64,000 bases of DNA from JAVBKX01 sp031553835 (lineage in GTDB: Bacteria; Bacteroidota; Bacteroidia; Bacteroidales; Azobacteroidaceae), in assembly GCA_031553835.1 (NCBI GenBank), contig JAVBKX010000006.1, positions 1 through 64,000 of the forward strand. The letters run 5' to 3'. Position 1 is the stretch's first letter. Each line of letters opens with the position of its first letter. Below, piece by piece: positions 1 through 9,034 of the stretch. The translations under genes and the position numbers were made by a program. The notes below the pieces were generated by a model. The model had not been told where the DNA came from. It was given only the letters and a program-made list of their open reading frames with translations, and made no database searches.

Positions 1-488
1 ATGCTTTACTGCTAATGCGATTTTTTAGCAAGTTCGGCATTTCTCCGAACAAGCCTAAAAATCAGAAGATTTTCAAAGAACTATTGTTATTCGGCACTTT
101 AGCCGCATGAGAGATCATGAATGATGAACGAACTATTGTAAGATAGCTAAACAGGAATATTCAAGAGGGAGAGAATTTGCAAGAGAGTTGGTGAATGATG
201 CAAAATTTGAGTTATACAGGCTTTATATTTGTGAAAATCCTAAATTATCAAAAAAATATTTAGCTATGTATCTAAAAGGATTGGAAAAAGGTATAACGAC
301 TATTTTTGTACCATTAGAAAAGTTTTTATTAACATAACAGAGATAGAAAATTTAATGGGAGATGGAATTCTTGGACTTAAATTCTGCGCAGTCGGTAATA
401 TGATAGCAGTGAAAATAATAAATATTTTGATATATCTATAGCTTATCAATTAATCCTGTTATAAATATATAATAAAAAACATAAAAGT
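1..488. other. Left-edge region with decayed ORF remnants
   Basis: No intact gene is visible. On the plus strand an open frame without a good start codon runs from 128 (just after a TGA at 125-127) to a TAA at 335-337. It encodes about 69 residues rich in Lys, Leu and Tyr. A second frame continues with about 38 sensible codons to a TAG near 441, which suggests a frameshifted or truncated gene. I do not recognise the product. Polymorphic-toxin or immunity debris next to the RHS gene is possible but is only a guess. Confidence 0.3.
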
Positions 489-3400
489 ATGAAAAAACAA
501 TTATTCTTCGTTTTTTTACTCACAATGCTTCATGCAGGATGGCTCCCTGCGCAAATTTCGACACAACGTCCCGATATTATACCTGTTTCACCTGAGGCGG
601 CCGATGTGCAAAAATATACTTCGTATCCGGTGGATTACAGTACGGGTATTCCCAACATCAGTATTCCGCTATTTGAAGTGAAATCGGGCGACATTGTGGT
701 GCCCATTACACTGACTTACCATTCATCGGGTTTGAAACCCCAGGAAGCCAGCGGTTACGCAGGTACCGGATGGACGCTGAATGCCGAACCCTCGGTGATG
801 CGGACGATAAGGGGTCTTCCTGATGATAAGTATACGGCTGCGAGTAATCAGAATCAGAGTACTAACCATGCAGGGTTGTATTATACGAGAAGTCGTCCAA
901 CTTCTGTTACCGGTAAGGAATATATTCGGAAATTGGCTGATAATGAATATGACGGGGAATCAGACGTTTATTCCTATACACTGAATCCGGGAGGAGGTAC
1001 TTTTTATATGAGTTCCTACAATCAGAGGATGGTTACTTTTCCCCGAACTCACGACAATATAGAATATGGTATCCAGCAGTCCGGAATGCATTGGTTCAAA
1101 GTCACTAATGCCGATGGCCTGGTCTATAAATTTGGTAAGGGGAGTAATGCCAGGGAAACCACTGTTACCGAAACTGTCCGCTGGCTTTGCGATACTATTT
1201 CTTCTTTGAGAACGGATGCCCGTGTAGCACTTTCCTATGAATCGGCACGCCCGGTAACGCCTCCTGCAGGGATGGGTGATTCTAAAATGGTTGAAACAGG
1301 TGTTTCCCCATACTATCTTAACTACTTTATTACATCACAAGGATGGACAGACCGTTATCAATGGTCCTGGGATGGAAGTAAAATAAACAAAGAGTGGATC
1401 AATAAAACTTCCAGTACAGGGATAGGAACGGGCGGCTCTGCTTCCCATCAGATCAACCGGTCGAGATTGAGCAAGATCTCTTTTAATGGCCATCAGGTTT
1501 TGTTTAATTACACACAACTGTCAGCCATCGAGACGATCACACAAATAAACGTAAAGGATGCGAATGGAACACTGATTCGTACCATTGATTTTTTTATAAC
1601 CCCCTACAATCGTAGTACAGATTTGACCAAACTGGATTCGATACGGATTTCCGCCCCGGGCTGTGATTCGCGTACTTACCGTTTTTCCTATTATGGGCAG
1701 GACATGGTTCCCAATCGCAATACGCTCGCTATTGATCATTGGGGATTTGCCAATGGATTTTATGGGGATAACATAGGAGGTGTTCCAACGATCCATGTTC
1801 AACTTTCATTCGCTGAACCCGGCCAGACTTATATCACGAAACTTATAAAAGAAACAATCATAGGTAATAATCGCGAGCCAAACGCTGAATATGCTAAACA
1901 CGGTGTGCTTAATCAGATTGATCATCCGGAAGGAGTGCGTACTACCTTTGAGTACGAAGGGAATGCCGCAGGATTTTATGTTTCATACTATAACTACTCC
2001 CATCCTGTGGGCGGCCTGCGGATAGCACGTATTCAGGAGTCGGTGGCAGATCCTTTAGGAGGACCACGACGCATTATTTCTGAAAAAAAGTATCAATATG
2101 GCATTACACCTAAAGATCCGGAACAGGACCAACCATTGTTGGGAGGAGGAATAATCAAACACATAGTAACAAACCTGGACTATTGTTCCATGCAACGATA
2201 TAGTGACGGTAGTTTTACCACAACCTGGGGTTCGACCCCTGTTTCCAATATTACTTTCAACAATGGAAGCGCCGTATTGTACTCATTTGTCAGGGAAGAT
2301 TGGTATGCGGAAGGGAATAACGCTGTGATTACTAACAAATATTATTACGACGTAGTTCCACATTTATATAATGGAGATATTTTACGTTGGGATAATTATC
2401 AGTCCCCTAATCGTAAAATCGCAACGAATTTCTATGATTTACAGGCAAGTCAGAGAAATAATCCTTATGCGCGGATCATTCGGAAAAAAATGTTAGAGGG
2501 ATTTAATACTTATAGTTTATTTCCCAATTATTTATCTGAACTTTTATTGTTTAACCGTCCTTACGATATCTATGAGAGAGAAAGTACCGCCGATCATCCG
2601 GATAGCGATTATGCGCAAGGACAACTTATCAGGTCGGAGCAATACCGGGGTGGGGACACCTTAGTATCTGCTACCGTTTATGAATATACTATCAAAAATT
2701 GCTGGTATATAGGGAAAGTATCAGTAGATAAGCCATACCGTACATTGGTGTATAAAAATGCCGGTGACCCGAATTATACCGAGAATAAAAAAGTCTATGA
2801 TGAGTTTGCAAGTGCAGCAGACAGTGGGTGGGATATAGAAACGGAACGTTGGAAAGCGTTGACAGGCGATATTACCCGGCAGTATTTTTATGTAAATGGC
2901 AGCCGGCAGATGGTAGAAAGTACAAAAAAGTATGAGTATATCACTTACAATATGAATCCAGCGTCCACCATTACAACACTTCCGGGAGAGAGCATTACTG
3001 ATGAATACACTTATCATGGGGTTTTGGTAAATATACCAGCCACCCACCAGCATACGGTAAACAACGATACGGAAACCTCTATTGTTGATTTCTTGTCTAA
3101 CAACCGTCCAAATAAAGTCCGTTACAAAACCGGTAAGATGAGTATTTTTGACACTAAACTTACTTACCATGAATACGATGCTTATGGTAATATCGCCGAA
3201 CTTTCGACCATCGATGGAAAACATATCTGCTACATCTGGTCTTACAACAATCAATATCCGGTGGTAGAAATAGACAACATCAGTTATAGCCAATTATTGA
3301 CGGCTTTGGGTAAAGACAGGGCCTGGATCAAAACATTTGGCAATAAAACACAGCCCTTAACCGAAGACTGGGCTTTGTTGGATGGGTTGAGAACGGTGTT

Positions 3401-3596
3401 TAAAAATACATCGCCAGCTGTATTGGTCCGTACTTTTAGTTATAAACCGTTACTTGGGCTCAGTTCAATCACCGATCCGTTGGGAGTAACCACCTACTAT
3501 GTGCTTGACAACTTCGGACGCCTTACCCAGGCTTACCAAGTGGAAAATGGGGTAAAAAAAGTGTTGCAACAACACCAATACCATCTCCATCCATAA
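489..3596 (+). CDS. Exported RHS/YD-repeat family protein
   Basis: A 1035-residue protein beginning with a clear signal peptide (MKKQLFFVFLLTMLHAGW, cleavage near LPAQ). The body is rich in Tyr, Gly and Asp, with degenerate YD/RHS-type strands, for example YEYTIKN, YHEYDAYGNIAEL near residue 900 and TDPLGVTTYYVLDNFGRL near the C-terminus. This matches the N-terminal portions of Bacteroidota RHS-repeat proteins. The protein stops shortly after the last repeat, so the usual RHS core and variable C-terminal toxin domain are absent. A full system would have a second RHS or toxin gene downstream, but fhs follows convergently after only 17 bases. Likely exported or surface exposed; the function is unknown. 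Confidence 0.8.
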   Translation: MKKQLFFVFLLTMLHAGWLPAQISTQRPDIIPVSPEAADVQKYTSYPVDYSTGIPNISIPLFEVKSGDIVVPITLTYHSSGLKPQEASGYAGTGWTLNAEPSVMRTIRGLPDDKYTAASNQNQSTNHAGLYYTRSRPTSVTGKEYIRKLADNEYDGESDVYSYTLNPGGGTFYMSSYNQRMVTFPRTHDNIEYGIQQSGMHWFKVTNADGLVYKFGKGSNARETTVTETVRWLCDTISSLRTDARVALSYESARPVTPPAGMGDSKMVETGVSPYYLNYFITSQGWTDRYQWSWDGSKINKEWINKTSSTGIGTGGSASHQINRSRLSKISFNGHQVLFNYTQLSAIETITQINVKDANGTLIRTIDFFITPYNRSTDLTKLDSIRISAPGCDSRTYRFSYYGQDMVPNRNTLAIDHWGFANGFYGDNIGGVPTIHVQLSFAEPGQTYITKLIKETIIGNNREPNAEYAKHGVLNQIDHPEGVRTTFEYEGNAAGFYVSYYNYSHPVGGLRIARIQESVADPLGGPRRIISEKKYQYGITPKDPEQDQPLLGGGIIKHIVTNLDYCSMQRYSDGSFTTTWGSTPVSNITFNNGSAVLYSFVREDWYAEGNNAVITNKYYYDVVPHLYNGDILRWDNYQSPNRKIATNFYDLQASQRNNPYARIIRKKMLEGFNTYSLFPNYLSELLLFNRPYDIYERESTADHPDSDYAQGQLIRSEQYRGGDTLVSATVYEYTIKNCWYIGKVSVDKPYRTLVYKNAGDPNYTENKKVYDEFASAADSGWDIETERWKALTGDITRQYFYVNGSRQMVESTKKYEYITYNMNPASTITTLPGESITDEYTYHGVLVNIPATHQHTVNNDTETSIVDFLSNNRPNKVRYKTGKMSIFDTKLTYHEYDAYGNIAELSTIDGKHICYIWSYNNQYPVVEIDNISYSQLLTALGKDRAWIKTFGNKTQPLTEDWALLDGLRTVFKNTSPAVLVRTFSYKPLLGLSSITDPLGVTTYYVLDNFGRLTQAYQVENGVKKVLQQHQYHLHP

Positions 3597-3613
3597 AACA
3601 GTTTTGGCGGATT

Positions 3614-5284
3614 TTAGCTTAGCCCTTCCACATATCCATTGACAATGTCAATATATTTGGCTTGCGGCTCTTTGGGTAGTCCCGGCATTCGCATAATTTC
3701 TCCTGCAATGGCGACAATAAATTCAGCGCCATGGTTAATTACGATATCATTGATTTTGAATTCAAAATCTTTTGCAACACCATACGCCTTTGGATCGGCA
3801 GAAAAAGAATATTGAGTTTTGGCAATACAAATCGGGAAATGACTGATGTTTAATTTTGCAGCCAGTTTCAGTAATTTCTGAGCCTGTTCGCTAAATACGA
3901 CGGAAGAAGCGCCATAGATATTTTTGGCCACCTTGGTTATTTTAGTTTCTAAACCATCACTGTCGGAATAAGTAAAACGGAGTCGTTCCGAAGGCTTCTT
4001 TTCAATCATTTCAACGACAGTATTGGCCAATTCCACAGCGCCGTCACCACCTTCTATAAATGCGTTGTTAACGGCAAATCCGGCTCCCATTTCTTCACAA
4101 TGTTGTCTTACAGCATCAATTTCTTCTTCCGTATCGCCGGCATATTTATTGAAAGCGACAACCACTTGCTGGCCGAATTTCTTTATGTTTACTATATGTT
4201 TACTTAAATTATTGAGTCCCGTTTTGAGTCCTTCCAGATTGGGTATTTTTATATCTTCTACTGCCACGCCACCATGCATTTTCAATCCTTGGGCAGTAGC
4301 CACGATGACTGTTAATTTTGGATTTAATCCCGATTTCCGGCATTTGATATTGAAAAATTTCTCAGCCCCCAAATCCGCTCCGAATCCGGCTTCCGTCACT
4401 ACATAATCGCCAAAAGTCATTGCCATTTTGGTCGCCAGGATTGAATTACATCCATGAGCGATGTTTGCGAATGGGCCTCCATGGACAAATGCAGCGGTGT
4501 GTTCGGTGGTTTGTACTAAGTTAGGATTAATAGCATCTTTGAGTAATACCGTGATGGCGCCTGCAATTCCTAAATTATTGACAGTAAAAGGAGTTCCGTC
4601 AAATTTGAATCCTAACAGAATATTGCCGATACGCTTTTTTAGATCCTCCAGATTGCCGGCTAAACATAAGATTGCCATAATTTCGGAAGCGGGCGTGATA
4701 TCGAATCCGGTTTGGGTAGTGACACCATTACTATTACTTCCTAATCCCGTTACAATTTTACGTAACCCTCTGTCATTAATATCCAGAACACGTTTCCACA
4801 ATATTTCTTTTAGAGGCGCTCCGCACACGCCCTGATTTTGATACAAGTAGTTGTCGAGCAATGCCGTAATCATATTATGGGCAGATGTCACGGCATGAAA
4901 ATCACCTGTGAAATGCAGGTTGATGTTTTCCATCGGCAATACCTGCGCATATCCGCCTCCGGCAGCGCCGCCTTTCATCCCAAAACAAGGTCCTAAAGAC
5001 GGTTCACGTAATGCGGCAATGGCACGTTTACCGATTTTTGCCAATCCTAAAGCAAGCCCGATAGACACAGTCGTTTTACCGATCCCGGCTTTTGTCGGAG
5101 TAATGGCGGTTACTAAAATCAGGTTGCTTTTGGCTACTTTTTGTTCATCGATTAAATCAACAGGGATTTTGGCCATATATTTTCCATAATTCAAGACTTC
5201 CTCTTCCGGGATGTCGATAGATTTAGCGATTCGCTTGATTTTTTTTAATTCAATGCTGCGGGCAATTTCAATGTCAGTCTTCAT
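3614..5284 (-). CDS. fhs: Formate-tetrahydrofolate ligase
   Basis: Cytosolic enzyme that makes 10-formyl-tetrahydrofolate from formate, ATP and tetrahydrofolate, feeding one-carbon units to purine and formyl-Met-tRNA synthesis. The 556-residue length is normal for the family. The ATP-binding loop TPTKAGIGKTT is at about residues 62-72, followed by the conserved EPSLGPCFGMKGGAAGGGYAQ region and DFHAVTSAHN. The gene stands alone and converges on the RHS gene. A Bacteroidota-type promoter lies upstream on the minus strand. The start codon at 5284 gives the full conserved N-terminus. Confidence 0.97.
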   Translation of the reverse strand: MKTDIEIARSIELKKIKRIAKSIDIPEEEVLNYGKYMAKIPVDLIDEQKVAKSNLILVTAITPTKAGIGKTTVSIGLALGLAKIGKRAIAALREPSLGPCFGMKGGAAGGGYAQVLPMENINLHFTGDFHAVTSAHNMITALLDNYLYQNQGVCGAPLKEILWKRVLDINDRGLRKIVTGLGSNSNGVTTQTGFDITPASEIMAILCLAGNLEDLKKRIGNILLGFKFDGTPFTVNNLGIAGAITVLLKDAINPNLVQTTEHTAAFVHGGPFANIAHGCNSILATKMAMTFGDYVVTEAGFGADLGAEKFFNIKCRKSGLNPKLTVIVATAQGLKMHGGVAVEDIKIPNLEGLKTGLNNLSKHIVNIKKFGQQVVVAFNKYAGDTEEEIDAVRQHCEEMGAGFAVNNAFIEGGDGAVELANTVVEMIEKKPSERLRFTYSDSDGLETKITKVAKNIYGASSVVFSEQAQKLLKLAAKLNISHFPICIAKTQYSFSADPKAYGVAKDFEFKINDIVINHGAEFIVAIAGEIMRMPGLPKEPQAKYIDIVNGYVEGLS

Positions 5285-5335
5285 AGATTAGTGTGAATAT
5301 ATTTTGTTATTCAATATGTTGCTTTTTTTATGACG

Positions 5336-5366
5336 CAAAAATACCATTTTATTTTGTTAGTTTCAA
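5336..5366 (-). promoter_or_regulatory. Putative promoter of fhs
   Basis: On the minus strand, TATTTTTG (plus 5336-5343) matches the Bacteroidota -7 box TAnnTTTG. A TTG (plus 5364-5366) sits 20 bases upstream, which is the expected -33 spacing. The box is about 50 bases before the fhs start codon. Confidence 0.6.
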
Positions 5367-5454
5367 TACATGAATGTGATTGTTACGATCAATAAGTACA
5401 TAATACCGGGAAAGACACATTCGTATTTAAATAGCCCGAACAAAAAAATAAGTT

Positions 5455-5930
5455 TTGAGACAGGAAATAGTACGCAATTTATTCGAATTGTATTGCAATG
5501 CTATTACACATGGTAAATCATACAATATATTTACTTGTGGGCAACATTATCCGACAAAAACACCATCCATGCTGGATTTTACGATAGTGGATGTTGGAGA
5601 TACATTTTTGGATAACATCAATCATTACAATAGGGTACATAATCGACCACTAATACCTAATGGGTATGATGCAATTGAATGGGCTACTAAAGAAAAAAAT
5701 AGTACTAAAATAGATTCTCTCGGCGGTCTTGGACTAAGTCTTTTACTGAATTTGTACATCTGAATAAAGGTAAAATACAAATTATTTCTGATCATGGTTA
5801 CTGGGATAGTACTATAAATAACGGACAAACGATCAAAGACCGCTTCCCTGGAGCAATTATAAACATTGAATTCAATGAGATAGTGATAATGCACTATATT
5901 TGTAAAAAAGAAGAATTGTATTTCAATTGA
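5455..5930 (+). pseudogene. Damaged HATPase (GHKL-type) gene
   Basis: The frame from 5455 encodes an N-box-like motif (EIVRNLFELYCNAITHG), a CGQHYP motif, then FTIVDVGDTF (the D-x-G of a GHKL G1 box) and GGLGLSL (a second glycine box). It stops at 5761-5763. Reading one base over from about 5741 continues sensibly (FTEFVHLNKGKIQIISDHGYW to FPGAIINIEFN) and stops at 5928-5930. One T therefore appears to be missing in the CTTTTACTG stretch at 5740-5748. The only start at 5455 is TTG, and the N-terminal portion expected before the N-box is absent, with an in-frame TAA at 5449-5451. This is a 5-prime-truncated, frameshifted ATPase or one with a sequencing error. It precedes a STAS-like gene, its usual partner. 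Confidence 0.7.
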
Positions 5931-5955
5931 GAATATTTTTTAATAAATTTGTGCC

Positions 5956-6315
5956 ATGGATGCATTTGTTTTGAACGTAAGAAGTTACACAGCGTTAGAT
6001 ATAGCTGTAACATCAGAAGAGGGAGATAAAATAAACCAATTGATATGCGCATCCTTTGAGAAAAATACCAAGGTGGTTGTTGATTTTCAGGGAATAAGGG
6101 CTATTAATACGGCATTTCTTAATTCTGCGATAGGTAAGTTGTATGCTTCCTATGACTCTCTTTACCTTAACGAAAACCTCACGGTAGCCAACATATCAGA
6201 TTCTGATTTAGCTTATCTAAAAAAATCGATTGAAGCAGCTAAAGATTATTATCGTGATCCAAAAATATTTGAAAAATCAGTAAGGGAGGCGACTGGAGAT
6301 GATCAACAGGATTAA
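5956..6315 (+). CDS. STAS-like domain protein (DUF4325 type)
   Basis: A 119-residue cytosolic protein. The sequence KVVVDFQGIRAINTAFLNSAIGKLY (about residues 38-62) resembles the core strand-helix of STAS-like DUF4325 proteins. In known relatives this small domain is often encoded directly after a HATPase, in a layout like anti-sigma factor/antagonist pairs. Here it follows the damaged HATPase by 25 bases, and its last 17 bases overlap the PIN-fold gene, so the three were probably one operon. The gene itself is intact. Its actual partner and signal are unknown. Confidence 0.75.
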   Translation: MDAFVLNVRSYTALDIAVTSEEGDKINQLICASFEKNTKVVVDFQGIRAINTAFLNSAIGKLYASYDSLYLNENLTVANISDSDLAYLKKSIEAAKDYYRDPKIFEKSVREATGDDQQD

Positions 6316-6838
6316 TCTTAGAAATTACAATCCAACGTCTTCCGACAAATTTTTCTTTGACAATAATATTTGGATGTTGTTGAATTGCCCTATAGGAAAT
6401 GTCGATATCAAACTACAACAGTTATATTCTTCTTTGCAGCATTTGATTATATCTTCGCGGGCTTCCATATATATAAACAGCCTGGTGTTGTCTGAATTCG
6501 CAAATGCTTCATTGAGAATTTCTTTTGATATGTGGAAGAGGACGCAAACAGTGTCGGGACTTGATTATAAGCGTGATTTTATCCCTACAAAACAATATCA
6601 GGATTCTGCGAAGTCTGTAATAGGCGCTATTAAAAATATACTGGCATTAACAATGAGGCAGCCGGATGATTTTCACAATATAAGTATGGGAACTGTTTAT
6701 ACTTATTTTGAACAAATAGATTTTAACGACAGTTATTATGTTGAATTTTGTAAAGCCAATTCGTATATATTAGTTACACGGGATAAAGATTTCGATAAAA
6801 TCCAAGATGCAGCATTTAAATGCATCACTCTTTCTTGA
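6299..6838 (+). CDS. PIN-domain-like protein
   Basis: A 179-residue protein with the acidic layout of PIN-fold nucleases: an N-terminal Asp in FFFDNNIWML (about residue 21), a mid-protein Glu in LVLSEFANA (about residue 65), and C-terminal acids in DFNDSYYVEFCK followed by ILVTRDKDFD. PIN domains are usually metal-dependent RNases, often toxins. The start overlaps the upstream STAS-like gene by 17 bases, implying translational coupling. The frame is intact while the HATPase at the head of the cassette is broken. The nuclease assignment rests on motif layout only; I see no cognate VapB-type antitoxin. Confidence 0.7.
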   Translation: MINRINLRNYNPTSSDKFFFDNNIWMLLNCPIGNVDIKLQQLYSSLQHLIISSRASIYINSLVLSEFANASLRISFDMWKRTQTVSGLDYKRDFIPTKQYQDSAKSVIGAIKNILALTMRQPDDFHNISMGTVYTYFEQIDFNDSYYVEFCKANSYILVTRDKDFDKIQDAAFKCITLS

Positions 6839-6925
6839 CCTTTTTAGTTTACTTTTCTATAATCAATAATTTTCCAGTTGATTCTAAAAAATACAATTCT
6901 TTAACAAATTTCAGTAAAATAAAAA

Positions 6926-6963
6926 GCCTCTAAAAGTGTCGTATTTGACTGACTCTCAGAGGC
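6926..6963 (-). terminator. Terminator downstream of tRNA-Pro
   Basis: GCCTCT (6926-6931) pairs with AGAGGC (6958-6963). On the minus strand the hairpin is followed by TTTTTATTTT. It follows the tRNA gene on that strand and may also end the plus-strand cassette. Confidence 0.6.
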
Positions 6964-6973
6964 TTTATTGGAG

Positions 6974-7048
6974 TCGGGGCGAGACGATTCGAACGTCCGA
7001 CCACGCGCCCCCCAGACGCGTACTCTAACCGGGCTGAGCTACGCCCCG
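6974..7048 (-). tRNA. tRNA-Pro (GGG anticodon)
   Basis: Read on the minus strand, the acceptor arm CGGGGCG pairs perfectly with CGCCCCG. The D-arm is GCTC/GAGT, the anticodon loop is CTGGGGG with anticodon GGG, and the T-loop is TTCGAAT. The discriminator is A and no CCA is encoded. The next gene on this strand upstream is none; Lrp lies just to the right on the same strand. Confidence 0.93.
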
Positions 7049-7104
7049 CTCATTTTGCGAGTGCAAAAGTAGTGACTTTCTTGTTAAATTCCAAAAAAAT
7101 GCTG

Positions 7105-7602
7105 TTATTTCTGTACTCCATTATTATCTTCTTCATCCCATTCAAATGCAATGGGAATTTGACGGCGGAATGCTTCACGGAAGGAAATTAAAGTTTCTGT
7201 CCTGGCTAATCCTAAGGGTTGCAGTTTGTTATGAATAATTTCCAGTAAGTGTTGATTGTTGCGGGCTACCAATTTAATAAATAGATCGTATTGGCCGGTG
7301 GTATAATGGCATTCCACTACCTCCGGAATTTGATTCAATTGTGCTACTACTTTACTGAAATGTCCCGGATCTTTGAGAAACAAACCCATATAGGCCGATG
7401 TTTCATATCCTAATTTGGTATGATCCAGTACATATTCAGAACCTTTAATAATTCCTAAATTGATAAGTTTTTGAATTCGTTGATGTATCGCAGCTCCTGA
7501 AACATTGCATTCTCTTGCCACTTCCAAAAAAGGAATCCGGGCGTTACTGGCAATCATTCGAAGAATTTTCTCATCTAATTGATCTAATTGATGATGTCCC
7601 AT
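7105..7602 (-). CDS. Lrp/AsnC family transcriptional regulator
   Basis: A 165-residue DNA-binding regulator. The N-terminal winged helix-turn-helix covers about residues 6-60 (LDQLDEKILRMIASNARIPFLEVA, then VSGAAIHQRIQKL). The ligand-binding alpha-beta domain covers about 65-150 (VVECHYTTGQYDLFIKL). Such proteins sense amino acids and act as dimers or octamers. The minus-strand box TATCTTTG (plus 7627-7634), 25 bases before the start, is a plausible promoter. An amidohydrolase gene starts further up on the same strand, 53 bases apart at the near ends, so the two could be functionally linked. Confidence 0.92.
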   Translation of the reverse strand: MGHHQLDQLDEKILRMIASNARIPFLEVARECNVSGAAIHQRIQKLINLGIIKGSEYVLDHTKLGYETSAYMGLFLKDPGHFSKVVAQLNQIPEVVECHYTTGQYDLFIKLVARNNQHLLEIIHNKLQPLGLARTETLISFREAFRRQIPIAFEWDEEDNNGVQK

Positions 7603-7655
7603 AATGTATTGTTATTAAGTTAAATACAAAGATATAATAAAGTTTTAAACGAAAT

Positions 7656-8852
7656 TTAATCATGGTTGAAAAATTGTAATGTCAGATAGGCCATGACTCC
7701 GACAGCTGTTTTTAAAGATTCCGGATCAATGAGAAATGTGGAAGAATGTAAACTTCCGCAAGGCTCTTTACCTTGTACTCCAAACCGGTAAAAAGTAGTC
7801 GGATATTGTTGCGAAAAAAAAGCAAAATCTTCGGATGTCATACGTTGCTCCAGCTCGTGTACTTTTGTTGTGCCAAGATACTCCTGGGCATAGGTAGTTG
7901 CCCGAGAAGTCACATTCAAATCATTATTTACACAAGGATAGCCATCGTGGATAATGATATCGCATTCACATCCATAAGCAGCAGCGGTATGAATGGCTGC
8001 GTTGTGAATGAGTTCTTTCAATCGCACACGTTCGGATTCGTCCATAGTGCGGAGTGTTCCGGCAAGAGTTACTTCATTGGGAATGACATTGGTATCTCCA
8101 TTGGCAATCAATTTCCCGAATGATAATACGATGGGACAAAACGGATTGGCTCTGCGACTGACTATTTGTTGCATGGAAACAACGCATTGAGATGCGGCTA
8201 AAACAGTATCGTTGAGTAAATGAGGTAATGCACCGTGACCGCCATGCCCTTTTATTTTGATATGAATTTCATCGGCGGCGGCCATAATAATGCCCGGTCG
8301 AAAACCTACATGTCCGGTTTCGTATCCGATAAATGCATGTTGCGCTAAAATTAATTCGGGAACATATTCACTGAAAATATGATCTTCCAACATCAGGCGG
8401 GCGCCTCCGGGATGCTTTTCTTCTCCGGGTTGAAATATCAATAATACCGTTCCTTCCCAACTATCTTTGATTTGCATTAAGAGTTGAGCAACACCCAGCA
8501 ATGAGGCCGTATGGGAATCGTGTCCACAAGCATGCATTACACCATCGTTTTTTGATTTGAAAGAAATATTATTTTCTTCCTGCACGGGTAGGGCATCCAT
8601 ATCAGCCCGAAGGGCTATGACTTTCTTTTCCGGATTTTTCCCTTTAATAATACCCAAAATACCAGTGCCGGCAATTCCTGAGCGAAATGCTATACCCAGT
8701 GCAGTCAATACAGATTGTATATAGGATGCCGTGTTGTATTCTTTGTACGATAATTCGGGGTGGGTATGTAAATATGTATAATGATGAAATACCTCCGGAT
8801 AAACTTGTTCAGCCAGTTGTTGTATTTTTTGTTTCAGTTCTTCATTTTTCAT
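7656..8852 (-). CDS. M20-family N-acyl amino acid amidohydrolase
   Basis: A 398-residue metallo-amidohydrolase of the hippurate/IAA-amino acid hydrolase group, which splits N-acyl amino acids. Metal-site motifs are visible: ACGHDSHTA (His and Asp), LRADMDALPV, PGEEKHPGG (catalytic Glu pair), LAQHAF, and a late His in CGSLHSSTF. I chose the ATG at 8852. The longer frame opens at a TTG (8879) that lies inside a TATCTTTG promoter box (plus 8877-8884), so the first nine codons of the longer version are unlikely to be translated. It lies upstream of the Lrp gene on the same strand. Confidence 0.92.
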   Translation of the reverse strand: MKNEELKQKIQQLAEQVYPEVFHHYTYLHTHPELSYKEYNTASYIQSVLTALGIAFRSGIAGTGILGIIKGKNPEKKVIALRADMDALPVQEENNISFKSKNDGVMHACGHDSHTASLLGVAQLLMQIKDSWEGTVLLIFQPGEEKHPGGARLMLEDHIFSEYVPELILAQHAFIGYETGHVGFRPGIIMAAADEIHIKIKGHGGHGALPHLLNDTVLAASQCVVSMQQIVSRRANPFCPIVLSFGKLIANGDTNVIPNEVTLAGTLRTMDESERVRLKELIHNAAIHTAAAYGCECDIIIHDGYPCVNNDLNVTSRATTYAQEYLGTTKVHELEQRMTSEDFAFFSQQYPTTFYRFGVQGKEPCGSLHSSTFLIDPESLKTAVGVMAYLTLQFFNHD

Positions 8853-8947
8853 TTTTTCTGATACTATGCAAGAGCACAAAGATAGGAAGAACCTTTGGAA
8901 AAATCGTACAATTAGGAAAAATAGAGAGAAGCATTTGGTGATAACTG

Positions 8948-8985
8948 AAATGCCTTCGACAGATCATCTGTTATCGAAGGCATTT
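8948..8985 (-). terminator. Hairpin downstream of catalase
   Basis: A perfect 12-bp stem (AAATGCCTTCGA at 8948-8959 with its complement at 8974-8985) and a 14-base loop. It sits between the catalase stop and the amidohydrolase promoter. On the minus strand the 3-prime arm ends in TTT but no long U tract follows. Confidence 0.6.
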
Positions 8986-9034
8986 CCTAAAAGTTATACT
9001 CTGTAATAAATAATAGAGAGAAAATCGCTTTGTT

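Noticed and set aside
2721..3293. 190-codon minus-strand frame inside the RHS gene
   Set aside because: It is antisense to well-supported YD-repeat coding sequence and its peptide is not protein-like.
4023..5189. Three plus-strand frames opposite fhs
   Set aside because: They are mirrors of the conserved fhs coding sequence, with Pro/Thr-rich, unstructured translations.
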